Position numbers and translations under genes: made by a program
Notes under the pieces: generated by a model
Database searches by the model: none
Told to the model about the DNA's origin: nothing
Seen by the model: the letters and a program-made list of their open reading frames with translations, nothing else
Source of the DNA: Ardenticatenales bacterium
GTDB lineage: Bacteria; Chloroflexota; Anaerolineae; Promineifilales; Promineifilaceae
Assembly (NCBI GenBank): GCA_020634515.1
Contig: JACKBL010000013.1
Span: forward strand, 1-61,414
Length of the DNA stretch: 61,414 nucleotides
Direction: 5' to 3'
In this document: positions 43,638-51,706 of the stretch, in pieces
Numbering within the stretch: the first letter of the stretch is position 1
Layout: each line of letters begins with the position of its first letter

Positions 43638-43705
43638 AAAAACCGGGTTTTGACCCATGAACCACTCTGGTAATTTCAGCCGGACCATCGAAAAACCCGG
43701 TTTTT
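43638..43705. other. 14-bp perfect inverted repeat in a convergent gap
   Basis: AAAAACCGGGTTTT (43638-43651) and AAAACCCGGTTTTT (43692-43705) lie 40 nt apart. Each arm is itself nearly palindromic. It probably serves as a bidirectional termination or processing region between converging genes. Confidence 0.6.
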
Positions 43706-43747
43706 TCAGTGAACTCAACCGTATTGGGAAAGGATTTTCCAGTTCAA

Positions 43748-44200
43748 TCAACGCTGCTGAATCGCATAATGAGAAATCATCCCCTGCAAAAACTGGATTA
43801 GCTGCACGGACTCGTTTTCGGAGATACCCAGATAGACCATGGGGTGACGTTTGCCTCGCGCCCAGAGGGTGATACGCTTCTTGCGCGGTTCTATCTTGAT
43901 GGATTCGATTTCCTTCCAGGCGAAGTCCAGCTTGCGCGAATCTTCCCGGTAATGGAAGCCCTCGTCGGACAGCTCGAACTGGATGCTGCCCATGTAGCGC
44001 AAATAGAGCGTGAGCGCGGCAATACCCAACACCGTCATGATCAGGCCAAACCCCATTTCTCCCCTTTCCTGGCCCAACCAGCCGGCCAGCAAGTACAGGA
44101 TGCCGGCCATTGTGCCCAGGCCCATGCCGAACAGGTTGAGCCGATGCGCGAATTCGCGCGTGGCGTTGGCAAAACTGGCTTTGGCGGATACGCTTGACAT
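43748..44200 (-). CDS. Small membrane protein with PH-like C-terminus
   Basis: 150 aa from the ATG at 44200, which has GGGA 6 nt upstream; a longer reading adds 13 unlikely residues. Two transmembrane segments are visible (LFGMGLGTMAGILYLLAGWL, and FGLIMTVLGIAALTLYLRYM). The C-terminal half (FELSDEGFHYRED, FAWKEIESIKIEP, ITLWARGKRHPMVYL) has the strand pattern of bacterial PH-like domains. Function unknown. Its terminator is the hairpin at 43520-43560. Confidence 0.7.
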   Translation of the reverse strand: MSSVSAKASFANATREFAHRLNLFGMGLGTMAGILYLLAGWLGQERGEMGFGLIMTVLGIAALTLYLRYMGSIQFELSDEGFHYREDSRKLDFAWKEIESIKIEPRKKRITLWARGKRHPMVYLGISENESVQLIQFLQGMISHYAIQQR

Positions 44201-44346
44201 CGTTTTTCCCTGTCTTGAATTTGTAGTCTTGCATCCCACGGGCGGCTGTCCTGAAAACAGACTACAAAGGTCTCAAATATCTACCCCATTTCGCTCACGC
44301 GAACGATTCCTGACTGAGTGCAGCCCGTTTCAAAATGGCGCGGCAA

Positions 44347-45846
44347 TCAGGCTGTCCACTGGCGCAGGAACTCCACCAGCAGGCGCACGCCGAAGCCTGT
44401 GCCGCCACGGGGGATGTAGCCGTTATCTTTGCCGGTCAAGGCCATGCCGGCAATATCCAGATGCGCCCACGGGTAATCCGTAAACGATTGCAGGAATACG
44501 GCACTGGTGGCCACGCCGCCCATGCGCCCGCCGCTGTTCTTCATATCCGCCACGTCCGACTTGATCGCCTCGCGGTAATCTTCCCAGAGGGGCAGGGGCC
44601 AGAGCCGCTCATGCGTGGCGTCGGCAGCGGTCAGGAGTTTCTGTTGTAGATCAGGGTGCGCGCAGAAAATGCCGGCAGCCATCCCCAACCCCAACGCCAC
44701 CACACACGCCCCCGTCAGCGTCGCCAGGTCCACCACCGCCCGTGGCCGGTAGCGACTGGCATACACCAGCGCATCCGCCAGCACCATGCGCCCTTCCGCG
44801 TCCGTGCTGATAATCTCAATCGTCTTCCCATTACTCGCCGTGATCACGTCCGCCGGGCGATAAGCGTCCGCGTCCGGCTTGTTCTCCGTGCAAGGCGTGA
44901 TGCCGATCACGCGCAGCGGCAAGTCCAGCAGCCCCACCGTCTTCATCGCGCCCAGCACTGCCGCCGCGCCGGCCATGTCCGACTTCATGTTTCCCATATC
45001 GGCGGATGGCTTGATGGAAATCCCGCCTGTGTCAAAGGTGATTCCCTTGCCTACCAGCACAATCGTATCCAGATCGTCGCGCGCGCCATTATGCTCCAGC
45101 ACAATAAACCGCGGCGGGTCTCCCGCGCCTTTGGCCACGGCCAGGAACGCACCCATGTTGTGCGCCGCCGCCCACTCGCGGTCGCCCACGGTGATTCCCA
45201 TGCCGTGCGCGGCGGCGATCTCCTCCGCGGCCTGCGCCATGCGCGTCGGCGTGGCGTAGTTCGGGGGCATATTCACCAGGTCCCGCGCCAGCGTCGCGCC
45301 CGCGACCATTGCTTCCGCCAGGCGGGCACCGGTGTTGATGGCTTCGAGTTTGCCGGCATCAAACTCCACCACCATTAACCGCTCAATCCCACCCGGCTCC
45401 TCCGCCTGCTGTTTCGGCGCGTCAAAACGGTAATCCGCCAGCAGACTCCCTTCGATGGTCGCCTGCGCCGCCGCCGTCACGTCCAGCTTTGCCACGCCCG
45501 CGCCATGCACAATCGTCGCCACTTGTTTGCCGTTGAGGGCGCGCGCCCGTTTGATGCCCGCCGCCGCCGCCCGCCGCACCCCTTCCAGGTTGAACTTGTC
45601 CCGCTGCCCCAGGCCCACGACGAGGACGCGCCGCGCCGGAATGGCCCCACGTGGGTAGAGGACGCCGACTTCGCCGGCCTTGCCCGTGAGGTCGCCGGAA
45701 GCGATCAACTCGCTAATGGCCCCCCCGAGTGCCCGATCCACCGCGCCTGTCGCGCCTGCCGGCGTCGTCACGCCCGCAAACAGGTTAACGATCAAGGTGT
45801 CCGCTGTTGCCTCTTGAATGCTGCCGTTGACGATTTGTATGTTCAT
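44347..45846 (-). CDS. pepA: Leucyl aminopeptidase (M17)
   Basis: About 499 aa from the ATG at 45846, which has GAGG 6 nt upstream; a TTG at 45858 is the alternative. The M17 signature NTDAEGRMVLADAL is present. Two metal-binding stretches appear: VGKGITFDTGGISIKPS and MKSDMAGAAAV. The family forms hexamers with two metals per active site and removes N-terminal residues such as leucine; some members also have DNA-binding roles. Cytosolic. It stands apart from its neighbours, with R1 and R2 hairpins between it and the GH13 gene upstream. Confidence 0.93.
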   Translation of the reverse strand: MNIQIVNGSIQEATADTLIVNLFAGVTTPAGATGAVDRALGGAISELIASGDLTGKAGEVGVLYPRGAIPARRVLVVGLGQRDKFNLEGVRRAAAAGIKRARALNGKQVATIVHGAGVAKLDVTAAAQATIEGSLLADYRFDAPKQQAEEPGGIERLMVVEFDAGKLEAINTGARLAEAMVAGATLARDLVNMPPNYATPTRMAQAAEEIAAAHGMGITVGDREWAAAHNMGAFLAVAKGAGDPPRFIVLEHNGARDDLDTIVLVGKGITFDTGGISIKPSADMGNMKSDMAGAAAVLGAMKTVGLLDLPLRVIGITPCTENKPDADAYRPADVITASNGKTIEIISTDAEGRMVLADALVYASRYRPRAVVDLATLTGACVVALGLGMAAGIFCAHPDLQQKLLTAADATHERLWPLPLWEDYREAIKSDVADMKNSGGRMGGVATSAVFLQSFTDYPWAHLDIAGMALTGKDNGYIPRGGTGFGVRLLVEFLRQWTA

Positions 45847-45863
45847 GTGTTGCCTCAATGTTT

Positions 45864-45893
45864 CCCTTCCTGGAAGCTCCCAGCCTCCGGGAA
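45864..45893. repeat. R1 hairpin (degenerate)
   Basis: CCCTTCCTGGAAGCT and CAGCCTCCGGGAA, in the short-loop form with one arm mutated. It lies directly before the pepA leader. Confidence 0.6.
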
Positions 45894-45899
45894 CTGGCT

Positions 45900-45942
45900 G
45901 TAACCGTCCGCGAAAAATGTGAAGCTATTTTCGGACGGTTAC
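45900..45942. repeat. R2 hairpin (short form)
   Basis: GTAACCGTCCG and CGGACGGTTAC flank a loop containing GTGAAGCTATTTT. It matches the R2 first hairpin at 34613-34657. It lies 13 bp beyond the GH13 stop codon, so it can act as that gene's terminator. Confidence 0.75.
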
Positions 45943-45954
45943 TGAGATGTTAGC

Positions 45955-47286
45955 CTAGCCGCGATAATCCAGCAGCGGCGTGTAAACGAGTGGTGCGTCA
46001 ATGGGGGTGTGATAGCGCAGGATGGCGGCGGCGGTGGGCATGGCCGCGCGCCCGTCGCTGACGGTGATGCTGCTGTCGCTGAGTGCATCCGCATACACGC
46101 CATCGGGCAGCGGCAGCGAAACCGCTCCGCCGCCGCCGTGGATGTTGAAGATGCCCATCAGCCCGCCGGCGGGAGCTTGCCAGCAGGCGATGAGGGCGGG
46201 TTCGTCTGCCAGCAGGGTGAACTGTCCCTCGGTGACGATGGGGTCTTTTTTCAGCCGCGCCAGCCGCGTGAGGAAGGGCTGCAGCGGGTAGTCGCCCCAG
46301 ATGACTTTTTCCACGTCGAACAGGGTGGGTGTATGGCGGTTTTCCGATTCCTGCCCGCCGTAGATGAGGAATGCCCCTTTGTTGAAGGCGGCGAAGGCGG
46401 TCCAGGCCTGGTTGCGGGCGCGGTCGGGGACACGGGCGGCGATGCGGGGCTGGTCGTGGTTTTCGACGCAGCGCATTTTGATGAAGTTGGCGGGGTAGAT
46501 GGCGTCTTGCAGGCGCAGGGCTTGCAGGTAGTCGCGGGGGGGAAGAATGCCGGCAACAACCCCCTCCCACGCCGACCAAATATCATAATCATACGTCAAA
46601 TCAAACGCGGCATAAATCTCCGCGTCCGCGTAGCCGCTCAGCCCGGCGCGCCGCCGCTCTTCCAGGAAACTGAGATGCACCGACTCCGCCAGCCAGATCA
46701 CGCCCGGCTTCATTGCCGCGATCTCCTGCCGCGCCTGCCGCCAGAATGACAGCGGAACCAGCGAGGCCACATCGCAGCGAAAGCCATCCACGCCCAACGC
46801 CACCCAGCCCTTGAGCGCGTCAACCAGGTACGTATTCAGCGCCGGATCGCCATATTTGAGGTCAATCACGTCGCTCCATGCCGGCACGGTCGTCACCGGC
46901 TCGCCCCGATCATCCTGGTGGAACCAGTGGGGATGGTCTCGCACCAGCACCGAATCGGCAGCGGTGTGATTGTAGACCACATCAATCATCACTTTTAGCC
47001 CCAGGTCGTGCGCGGCTGCTACCAGGCGAGCAAAATCCGCCTTGCTGCCGTATTCTGGATTGGTTTGCGTGTAGTCAGCAACCGCATAAGGGCAGCCCAG
47101 CACCCCTTTGCGTTTGACGCGGCCAATCGGGTGGATGGGCATAAACCAGACGACGTCTACGCCCATGCGCTTGATGCGCGGCAGGTCCGCCTGCACGTCG
47201 GCGAACGTGCCATTTGCCCCATGATTGCGCACATACACTTCATAAATAACGAGTTGGCGGAAAGCCGCCCGCGTGTCGTCAGCCAT
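45955..47286 (-). CDS. Glycoside hydrolase family 13 (alpha-amylase-like)
   Basis: 443 aa, cytosolic (no signal peptide). The (beta/alpha)8 catalytic residues are all visible: the nucleophile Asp172 in DGFRCDVAS, the acid/base Glu201 in WLAESVH, and Asp278 in VENHDQPR. Region I is VMIDVVYNHTA. A short C-terminal beta domain ends the protein. The enzyme should cleave or transfer alpha-glucosidic linkages. The compact length suits an intracellular oligosaccharide or amylase-type enzyme. R1 and R2 hairpins flank the gene on both sides. No sugar-transport genes are nearby to narrow the substrate. Confidence 0.9.
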   Translation of the reverse strand: MADDTRAAFRQLVIYEVYVRNHGANGTFADVQADLPRIKRMGVDVVWFMPIHPIGRVKRKGVLGCPYAVADYTQTNPEYGSKADFARLVAAAHDLGLKVMIDVVYNHTAADSVLVRDHPHWFHQDDRGEPVTTVPAWSDVIDLKYGDPALNTYLVDALKGWVALGVDGFRCDVASLVPLSFWRQARQEIAAMKPGVIWLAESVHLSFLEERRRAGLSGYADAEIYAAFDLTYDYDIWSAWEGVVAGILPPRDYLQALRLQDAIYPANFIKMRCVENHDQPRIAARVPDRARNQAWTAFAAFNKGAFLIYGGQESENRHTPTLFDVEKVIWGDYPLQPFLTRLARLKKDPIVTEGQFTLLADEPALIACWQAPAGGLMGIFNIHGGGGAVSLPLPDGVYADALSDSSITVSDGRAAMPTAAAILRYHTPIDAPLVYTPLLDYRG

Positions 47287-47303
47287 ACTCCTCTCTCTGC
47301 ACG

Positions 47304-47337
47304 ACCTTCCCGGAAGCTATTGAGCTTCCGGGAAGGT
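47304..47337. repeat. R1 hairpin (perfect arms)
   Basis: ACCTTCCCGGAAGCT and AGCTTCCGGGAAGGT are separated by 4 nt. It fills the gap between the rocD stop (47348) and the GH13 start (47286); both genes are on the minus strand. Confidence 0.85.
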
Positions 47338-47347
47338 GTCTACCATG

Positions 47348-48541
47348 TTACGCCGCCATCAAAACGGGTTCTATCTGGCTCAAGGCCCAATCAATCTCTT
47401 CTTTTTGAATGATCAAGGGTGGGGCGAAGCGGATCACGTTTTCGTGCGTCTCTTTGCAGAGGATGCCACGCTCTTGCAGCGCCTCGCAGAAGCGGCGGGC
47501 TTTGGTGTTCAGCACGACGCCAATGAACAGGCCGCGCCCGCGAACTTCGGCGATGTGTGGGCTTTCGATGCGCATGAGCCGCCCTTTGAAGTAGTCGCCT
47601 AATTCCTGCGAGCGTTGCGGCATTTGCTCCTTGACCAGAACGCGAAGCGCGGCGCGGGCAATGGCTGCGCCCAGGGGGTTACCGCCGAAAGTGCTGCCGT
47701 GGTCGCCGGGGCGGAAGAGTCCCAGAACGTCTTTGTCGCTGAGGACGGCGGAGACGGGGTAGAAGCCGCCGCTGAGGGCTTTGCCGATGATGGTGACGTC
47801 GGGGCGCACGTTTTCGTGCTGGCAGGCGAAGAGGCGACCGGTGCGACCCAGGCCTGTCTGGATTTCGTCGGCCATGAAGAGGATGTTGTTGTGCCGGCAT
47901 ATTTCCGCTGCGCGCGCCAGGTAGCCATCAGGAGGAACAACCACGCCCCCTTCGCCCTGAATCGGTTCCACCAGGAAGGCCACCGTATTCGGCGTCATCG
48001 CCGCCGCCAGCGCATCGGCGTCGCCATAGGGAATAATCTTGAAGCCCGGCGTGAACGGACCAAAATCCTGCTTGTACTGTGGTTCGCTGGAAAAACTGAT
48101 GACGGTTACGGTACGACCGGCGAAATTGCCTTCGCAAACGATAATCTCCGCCTCATTTTGCGGCACACCCTTCACCTGGTAGCCCCACTTGCGCGCCGCC
48201 TTGATAGCCGTTTCCACCGCTTCCGCGCCCGTGTTCATGGGCAGCGCCATCTCGTACCCCGCGATCTCGCACAATTCCCGCAGAAACGGCCCCATCTGGT
48301 CGTTGCGGAAGGCGCGCGAAGTCAGCGTGACGCGCTCAAGCTGGGCCACGGCGGCGGCTTTGATTTCCGGGTGGCAGTGGCCCTGGTTGACGGCGGAATA
48401 GGCGCTGAGGCAGTCCAGATATTTGTGTCCGTCAACGTCATATACCCACACACCCTCTGCTCGCTCAATTACGACATCAAGCGGATGATAGTTATGGGCG
48501 CTGTAGGTCTCGTCAAGTTCGATGAAATGTTGGCTGTTCAC
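47348..48541 (-). CDS. rocD: Ornithine aminotransferase
   Basis: 397 aa, class-III PLP aminotransferase. The start is a GTG at 48541 with AGGAG 6 nt upstream. The PLP lysine is Lys254 in IIGKALSGG. Family stretches include LDCLSAYSAVNQGHCHP near the N-terminus and MNTGAEAVETAIKAARKW, both typical of ornithine-oxo-acid transaminase. It converts ornithine plus 2-oxoglutarate to glutamate-5-semialdehyde and glutamate, linking arginine and proline metabolism. A related class-III specificity (acetylornithine) is less likely because of the SAYSAVNQGH motif. Confidence 0.92.
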   Translation of the reverse strand: MNSQHFIELDETYSAHNYHPLDVVIERAEGVWVYDVDGHKYLDCLSAYSAVNQGHCHPEIKAAAVAQLERVTLTSRAFRNDQMGPFLRELCEIAGYEMALPMNTGAEAVETAIKAARKWGYQVKGVPQNEAEIIVCEGNFAGRTVTVISFSSEPQYKQDFGPFTPGFKIIPYGDADALAAAMTPNTVAFLVEPIQGEGGVVVPPDGYLARAAEICRHNNILFMADEIQTGLGRTGRLFACQHENVRPDVTIIGKALSGGFYPVSAVLSDKDVLGLFRPGDHGSTFGGNPLGAAIARAALRVLVKEQMPQRSQELGDYFKGRLMRIESPHIAEVRGRGLFIGVVLNTKARRFCEALQERGILCKETHENVIRFAPPLIIQKEEIDWALSQIEPVLMAA

Positions 48542-48568
48542 AGTGTTCTCCTGGGAAGGGGGGATTGA

Positions 48569-48638
48569 GGTATGATGTATGAGGTATGAGGTATGAGGAG
48601 GCGTTCATCCCCATACCTCATACCTCGTACCTCATACC
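48569..48638. other. 27-bp-stem inverted repeat of GGTATGA units
   Basis: Tandem GGTATGAGGTATG-like words on the left pair with CATACCTCATACC-like words on the right (48612-48638), with about two mismatches. It lies between the PstS-like stop and the rocD start, and could terminate the former. Confidence 0.7.
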
Positions 48639-48644
48639 TTTATT

Positions 48645-49493
48645 TTACCGTATACGCCCGTAATTTTCACTGAGGAAGGCCTGCCCGGCGTCGCTTTGCA
48701 GCCAGGCGAGGAAGGCGCGGAGTTCGCCTTGCGGCTCGGCGGGGCTGACGAAGTAGAGGGGGACGGTGAGGGGGTAGGTCTGGTCGGCGGTGGTGCTGGG
48801 GGTGGGGGGGATGCCGTTGATGGTCAACGGGCGCACTGCCTCGTTCCCCATTGCCTGCCCCATCATGCTGTAGCCAATGCCACCGGGCGCGGCGGCGACG
48901 GCCTCTTGCATGGCGGCGTCGTCCGGGGCAATGATGGCCGTGATCGCCACGCGCTGTTCGGCCATGATGCGGTCGCGGAACAGGTTGCGCGTGCCGGCAT
49001 TTTCCTCGCGGCTGAATAGTTGGATAGGCAAATCCGCGCCGCCCACGCCGCCCACGCCGCCCCACGTCAACGTCCGCCCGCTGAAGATGTCCTGAACCTG
49101 GTTTAGCGTCAGGTCGCGCGCGGGGTTGGTCGGATGGACCAACAAGACCAACCCATCGACGGCGATGGGATTGAACCAATCGTGACGTGCGGCGGGGATG
49201 GTGTGAACGAGGACGGCGTCCAATGTGCCGGCATCGAGGTCGGCGTAGAGGGCGGCTTCATTTCCGGTGACAAATGCCGGCACGGCGCGGTCCGTCTCGT
49301 CGGCGTACGTGTCCCCCGTCAGGTCAATCAGGCGGGCGGCGCTGGTGGCAACACCCACGCGCAAAACGGCGGGCAGCGGGGTCGCGGTGGGGAGGGGAAC
49401 AGGTGCAGGCATGTTCTGCCGGCATCCCGCCAACAAAAGCGCCGCCAACCAGAGCCAGAGCAACGCCCGGCGGCGTCTGGTCAGCGCAGCCAT
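48645..49493 (-). CDS. PstS-like phosphate-binding lipoprotein
   Basis: 282 aa. The ATG at 49493 opens a lipoprotein signal with the lipobox LLAGC near residue 22, so the mature protein is probably membrane-anchored outside the cell. The body matches periplasmic phosphate-binding proteins: LLVHPTNPARDLTLNQVQDIF, REENAGTRNLF and GGIGYSMMGQ. Only the binding protein is here; no PstC, PstA or PstB is seen. The start overlaps the end of uppP by 13 bp, implying translational coupling. A longer reading through the uppP region is an out-of-frame shadow. Confidence 0.82.
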   Translation of the reverse strand: MAALTRRRRALLWLWLAALLLAGCRQNMPAPVPLPTATPLPAVLRVGVATSAARLIDLTGDTYADETDRAVPAFVTGNEAALYADLDAGTLDAVLVHTIPAARHDWFNPIAVDGLVLLVHPTNPARDLTLNQVQDIFSGRTLTWGGVGGVGGADLPIQLFSREENAGTRNLFRDRIMAEQRVAITAIIAPDDAAMQEAVAAAPGGIGYSMMGQAMGNEAVRPLTINGIPPTPSTTADQTYPLTVPLYFVSPAEPQGELRAFLAWLQSDAGQAFLSENYGRIR

Positions 49494-50293
49494 GCCACCA
49501 GCAGGTAAACGAGGCTGAAGGCGGCGCAGTAGGCGGCGAAGCCGTACAGACTGCGCTGCCGCAGCCAGCGCAGCAGCAGGTGAATGCAGGCGTAACCGAC
49601 GATGGCGGCGGTGGCGAACGTGAGCAGGAGGAGGGGAATCTGGTTGCCGAGGTCGGGCGCGTGTCGCAGGTCTAGCAGCGCCAGCAGCCCGGCCCCGGCG
49701 ATCGCAGGCGTGCCCAACAGGAAGCTGTAGCGCGCCGCCGTGGCCCGATCCAGCCCCCGCGCCAGACCGGCGGTGATGGTGCTGCCGCTGCGTGAGATGC
49801 CGGGCAAAATGGCGAACATCTGCGCCAGACCGATGATGATGGCGTCCAACCAGCCCATTTCCGCCAAACCTTTGCGCCCGGAGAATGCGCGTTCGCCGAG
49901 CACGAGCAGGACCGCCGTCACCATAAGGAAGACGGCGGCGTAGGTGGGCTGGCCGAAGATGGCGTCGAAAAAGCTTTCCAGGGTGATGCCGGCAATCGCC
50001 GCGGGCAGCGAGCCGACGAGGATGAACCAGCCCAGCCGCGCTTCCAGCGTTCCCATGGGCCGGCGCTGCCACAGGGCGCGCAAAAAGCCGAGGATGATGT
50101 GCCAGATGTCCTGGCGGAAGTAGATGAGGACGGCCAGGAGCGTGCCGGCATGAGCGATGGAAATGAGCGTCAGATTCGGCTCCGGCAGGCGGAAAAGCGC
50201 GGGAACCAGCAGCAAATGTCCCGAACTGGACACCGGCAAAAACTCCGTCGCGCCCTGTACAAACCCCAACAAAATTGCTTCTAACCAGTTCAT
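49481..50293 (-). CDS. uppP: Undecaprenyl-diphosphate phosphatase (BacA/UppP)
   Basis: 270 aa from the ATG at 50293, which has AGGA 5 nt upstream. It is a multi-pass membrane protein. The two family motifs are clear: EFLPVSSSGHL near residue 20 and PGISRSGSTI near residue 160. The enzyme dephosphorylates undecaprenyl diphosphate, recycling the lipid carrier for peptidoglycan and other surface polymers. The product phosphate and the overlapping PstS-like gene make a loose functional pairing, which is inference. Confidence 0.93.
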   Translation of the reverse strand: MNWLEAILLGFVQGATEFLPVSSSGHLLLVPALFRLPEPNLTLISIAHAGTLLAVLIYFRQDIWHIILGFLRALWQRRPMGTLEARLGWFILVGSLPAAIAGITLESFFDAIFGQPTYAAVFLMVTAVLLVLGERAFSGRKGLAEMGWLDAIIIGLAQMFAILPGISRSGSTITAGLARGLDRATAARYSFLLGTPAIAGAGLLALLDLRHAPDLGNQIPLLLLTFATAAIVGYACIHLLLRWLRQRSLYGFAAYCAAFSLVYLLVAWLR

Positions 50294-50336
50294 AGGAATC
50301 CTGTCCTGAAAACAGACGACAACCCACGTAACCACA

Positions 50337-50386
50337 AACCTTCCCGGAAGCTAAACGTTACGCATTGAAACAGCTTCCGGGAAGAT
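50337..50386. repeat. R1 hairpin (long loop)
   Basis: CCTTCCCGGAAGCT and AGCTTCCGGGAAGA lie about 21 nt apart, just upstream of uppP on the minus strand. Confidence 0.75.
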
Positions 50387-50419
50387 AGGGTGATTACCAA
50401 CCCACAGTTATTTCCCGGA

Positions 50420-50525
50420 CTCTGGCGTTTTTGGCGTGGAGGCTTCAGCCGGTCCACATATGGGGGTTGACCCGGCTAAAGCCTCGACTCCGATCACCAT
50501 ATGTGGAATTCGCCAAACGCCAGTT
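50420..50525. repeat. Approximately 100-bp imperfect palindrome, family R4 (copy 2)
   Basis: Reverse-complement partner of 32648-32748, with outer arms CTGGCGTTTTTGGCG and CGCCAAACGCCAG. A nested stem lies in the middle (GGCTTCAGCCGG with CCGGCTAAAGCC). The element sits after the tgt stop and before uppP, so it may be a terminator for tgt. Confidence 0.75.
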
Positions 50526-50576
50526 ATTTCGTGAAATTCGTGGCAAAAAACGTGCAATCAGTTCGCCGATAACGCC

Positions 50577-51698
50577 TTAAGAAACCGGGTCTTGCGGTGT
50601 TGGATACGCGGAGAGGAAATCGGCGGCAAAGCGCGCGGATTCTCCCGCCATGATGGCCTGCCGCAAGTCGCGCATCAGGTTGAGCAGGAAGTGGACGTTG
50701 TGCGTGGTGAGCAGGATGTGGCCCAGGATTTCGTTCGCCTGCACAAGATGGCGCAGATAAGCGCGGCTAAAGTGGGCGCAGGCGTAGCAGCCGCAGCCTT
50801 CCAGCAGCGGCGCGGGGTCCTGGCGGTACTGCGCGTTGCGCAGGTTGATGCGCCCGCCAGGGACGAACGCGGCTCCGTTGCGGGCGATGCGCGTGGGCAG
50901 CACGCAGTCGAAGATGTCCACGCCGCGAATGACGCCGTTGACCAGGTCTTCCGGCGCGCCCACACCCATGAGGTAGCGCGGTTTGTCGGTGGGCAGCAGC
51001 GGGTGTAGTCCGTCCAGCACCCGGTACATTTCCGCTTTTGTCTCGCCTACGGCCAGCCCGCCGATGGCGTAGCCGGGCAAGTCTAGCGCGGTGATGGCGG
51101 CGGCGCTGGCGGCGCGCAAATCGGCGAAGATGCCGCCCTGGACGATGCCGAAAAGTGCCTGGTCGTCCCGTTTTTTGGCGGCCCGGCAGCGTTCGGCCCA
51201 GGCGTGGGTGCGACGGAGGGCGGCTTCCACGGCGGCGCGGTCGGTGGGCGGGGGGCATTCGTCGAAGGCCATGATGATGTCCGCGCCCAGGTTTTCCTGG
51301 ATGGCGATGCTTTTTTCGGGGGTGAAGCGGTGGCGGGAGCCGTCCAGGTGGGATTTGAAGGTGACGCCGTCGTCGTCAATGGTGCGGGTGTCGCTGAGGC
51401 TGAAGACCTGGAAGCCGCCGCTGTCGGTGAGGATGGGGCCGTCCCAGTTCATGAAGCGGTGTAGGCCGCCCATGCCGGCAATTAGCTCGTCGCCAGGACG
51501 CAGATAGAGGTGGTAGGTGTTGCTGAGAATGAGGGTGGCACCGAGTTCGCGCAGGTCGCGGGGACGCAGGGCTTTGACGGTGGCCTGTGTGCCCACGGGG
51601 GCGAAGACGGGGGTGGGGATGGGGCCGTGGGGGGTGTGGAAAATGCCGGCACGTGCGTTTGTGCCGGCATCTTTCGCCAGAATCTCAAATTCAAACAT
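50577..51698 (-). CDS. tgt: Queuine tRNA-ribosyltransferase (TGT)
   Basis: 373 aa from the ATG at 51698 (MFEFEILAKDAGTNAR); upstream extension overlaps the SET gene and lacks family sequence. Signature stretches are LILSNTYHLYLRPG, TDSGGFQVFSLS, GVDIFDCVLPTR and the zinc-binding CGCYACAHF. The enzyme swaps guanine 34 of GUN anticodon tRNAs for a queuosine precursor (preQ1 in bacteria). The start lies 9 bp beyond the SET-gene stop, so they probably share one transcript. Confidence 0.95.
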   Translation of the reverse strand: MFEFEILAKDAGTNARAGIFHTPHGPIPTPVFAPVGTQATVKALRPRDLRELGATLILSNTYHLYLRPGDELIAGMGGLHRFMNWDGPILTDSGGFQVFSLSDTRTIDDDGVTFKSHLDGSRHRFTPEKSIAIQENLGADIIMAFDECPPPTDRAAVEAALRRTHAWAERCRAAKKRDDQALFGIVQGGIFADLRAASAAAITALDLPGYAIGGLAVGETKAEMYRVLDGLHPLLPTDKPRYLMGVGAPEDLVNGVIRGVDIFDCVLPTRIARNGAAFVPGGRINLRNAQYRQDPAPLLEGCGCYACAHFSRAYLRHLVQANEILGHILLTTHNVHFLLNLMRDLRQAIMAGESARFAADFLSAYPTPQDPVS

Positions 51699-51706
51699 AA
51701 GCCGGT

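Noticed and set aside
49494..50327. N-terminal extension of the PstS-like frame through the uppP region
   Set aside because: The extension is Arg/His/Ala-rich shadow of uppP; the lipoprotein signal at 49493 is a clear start.
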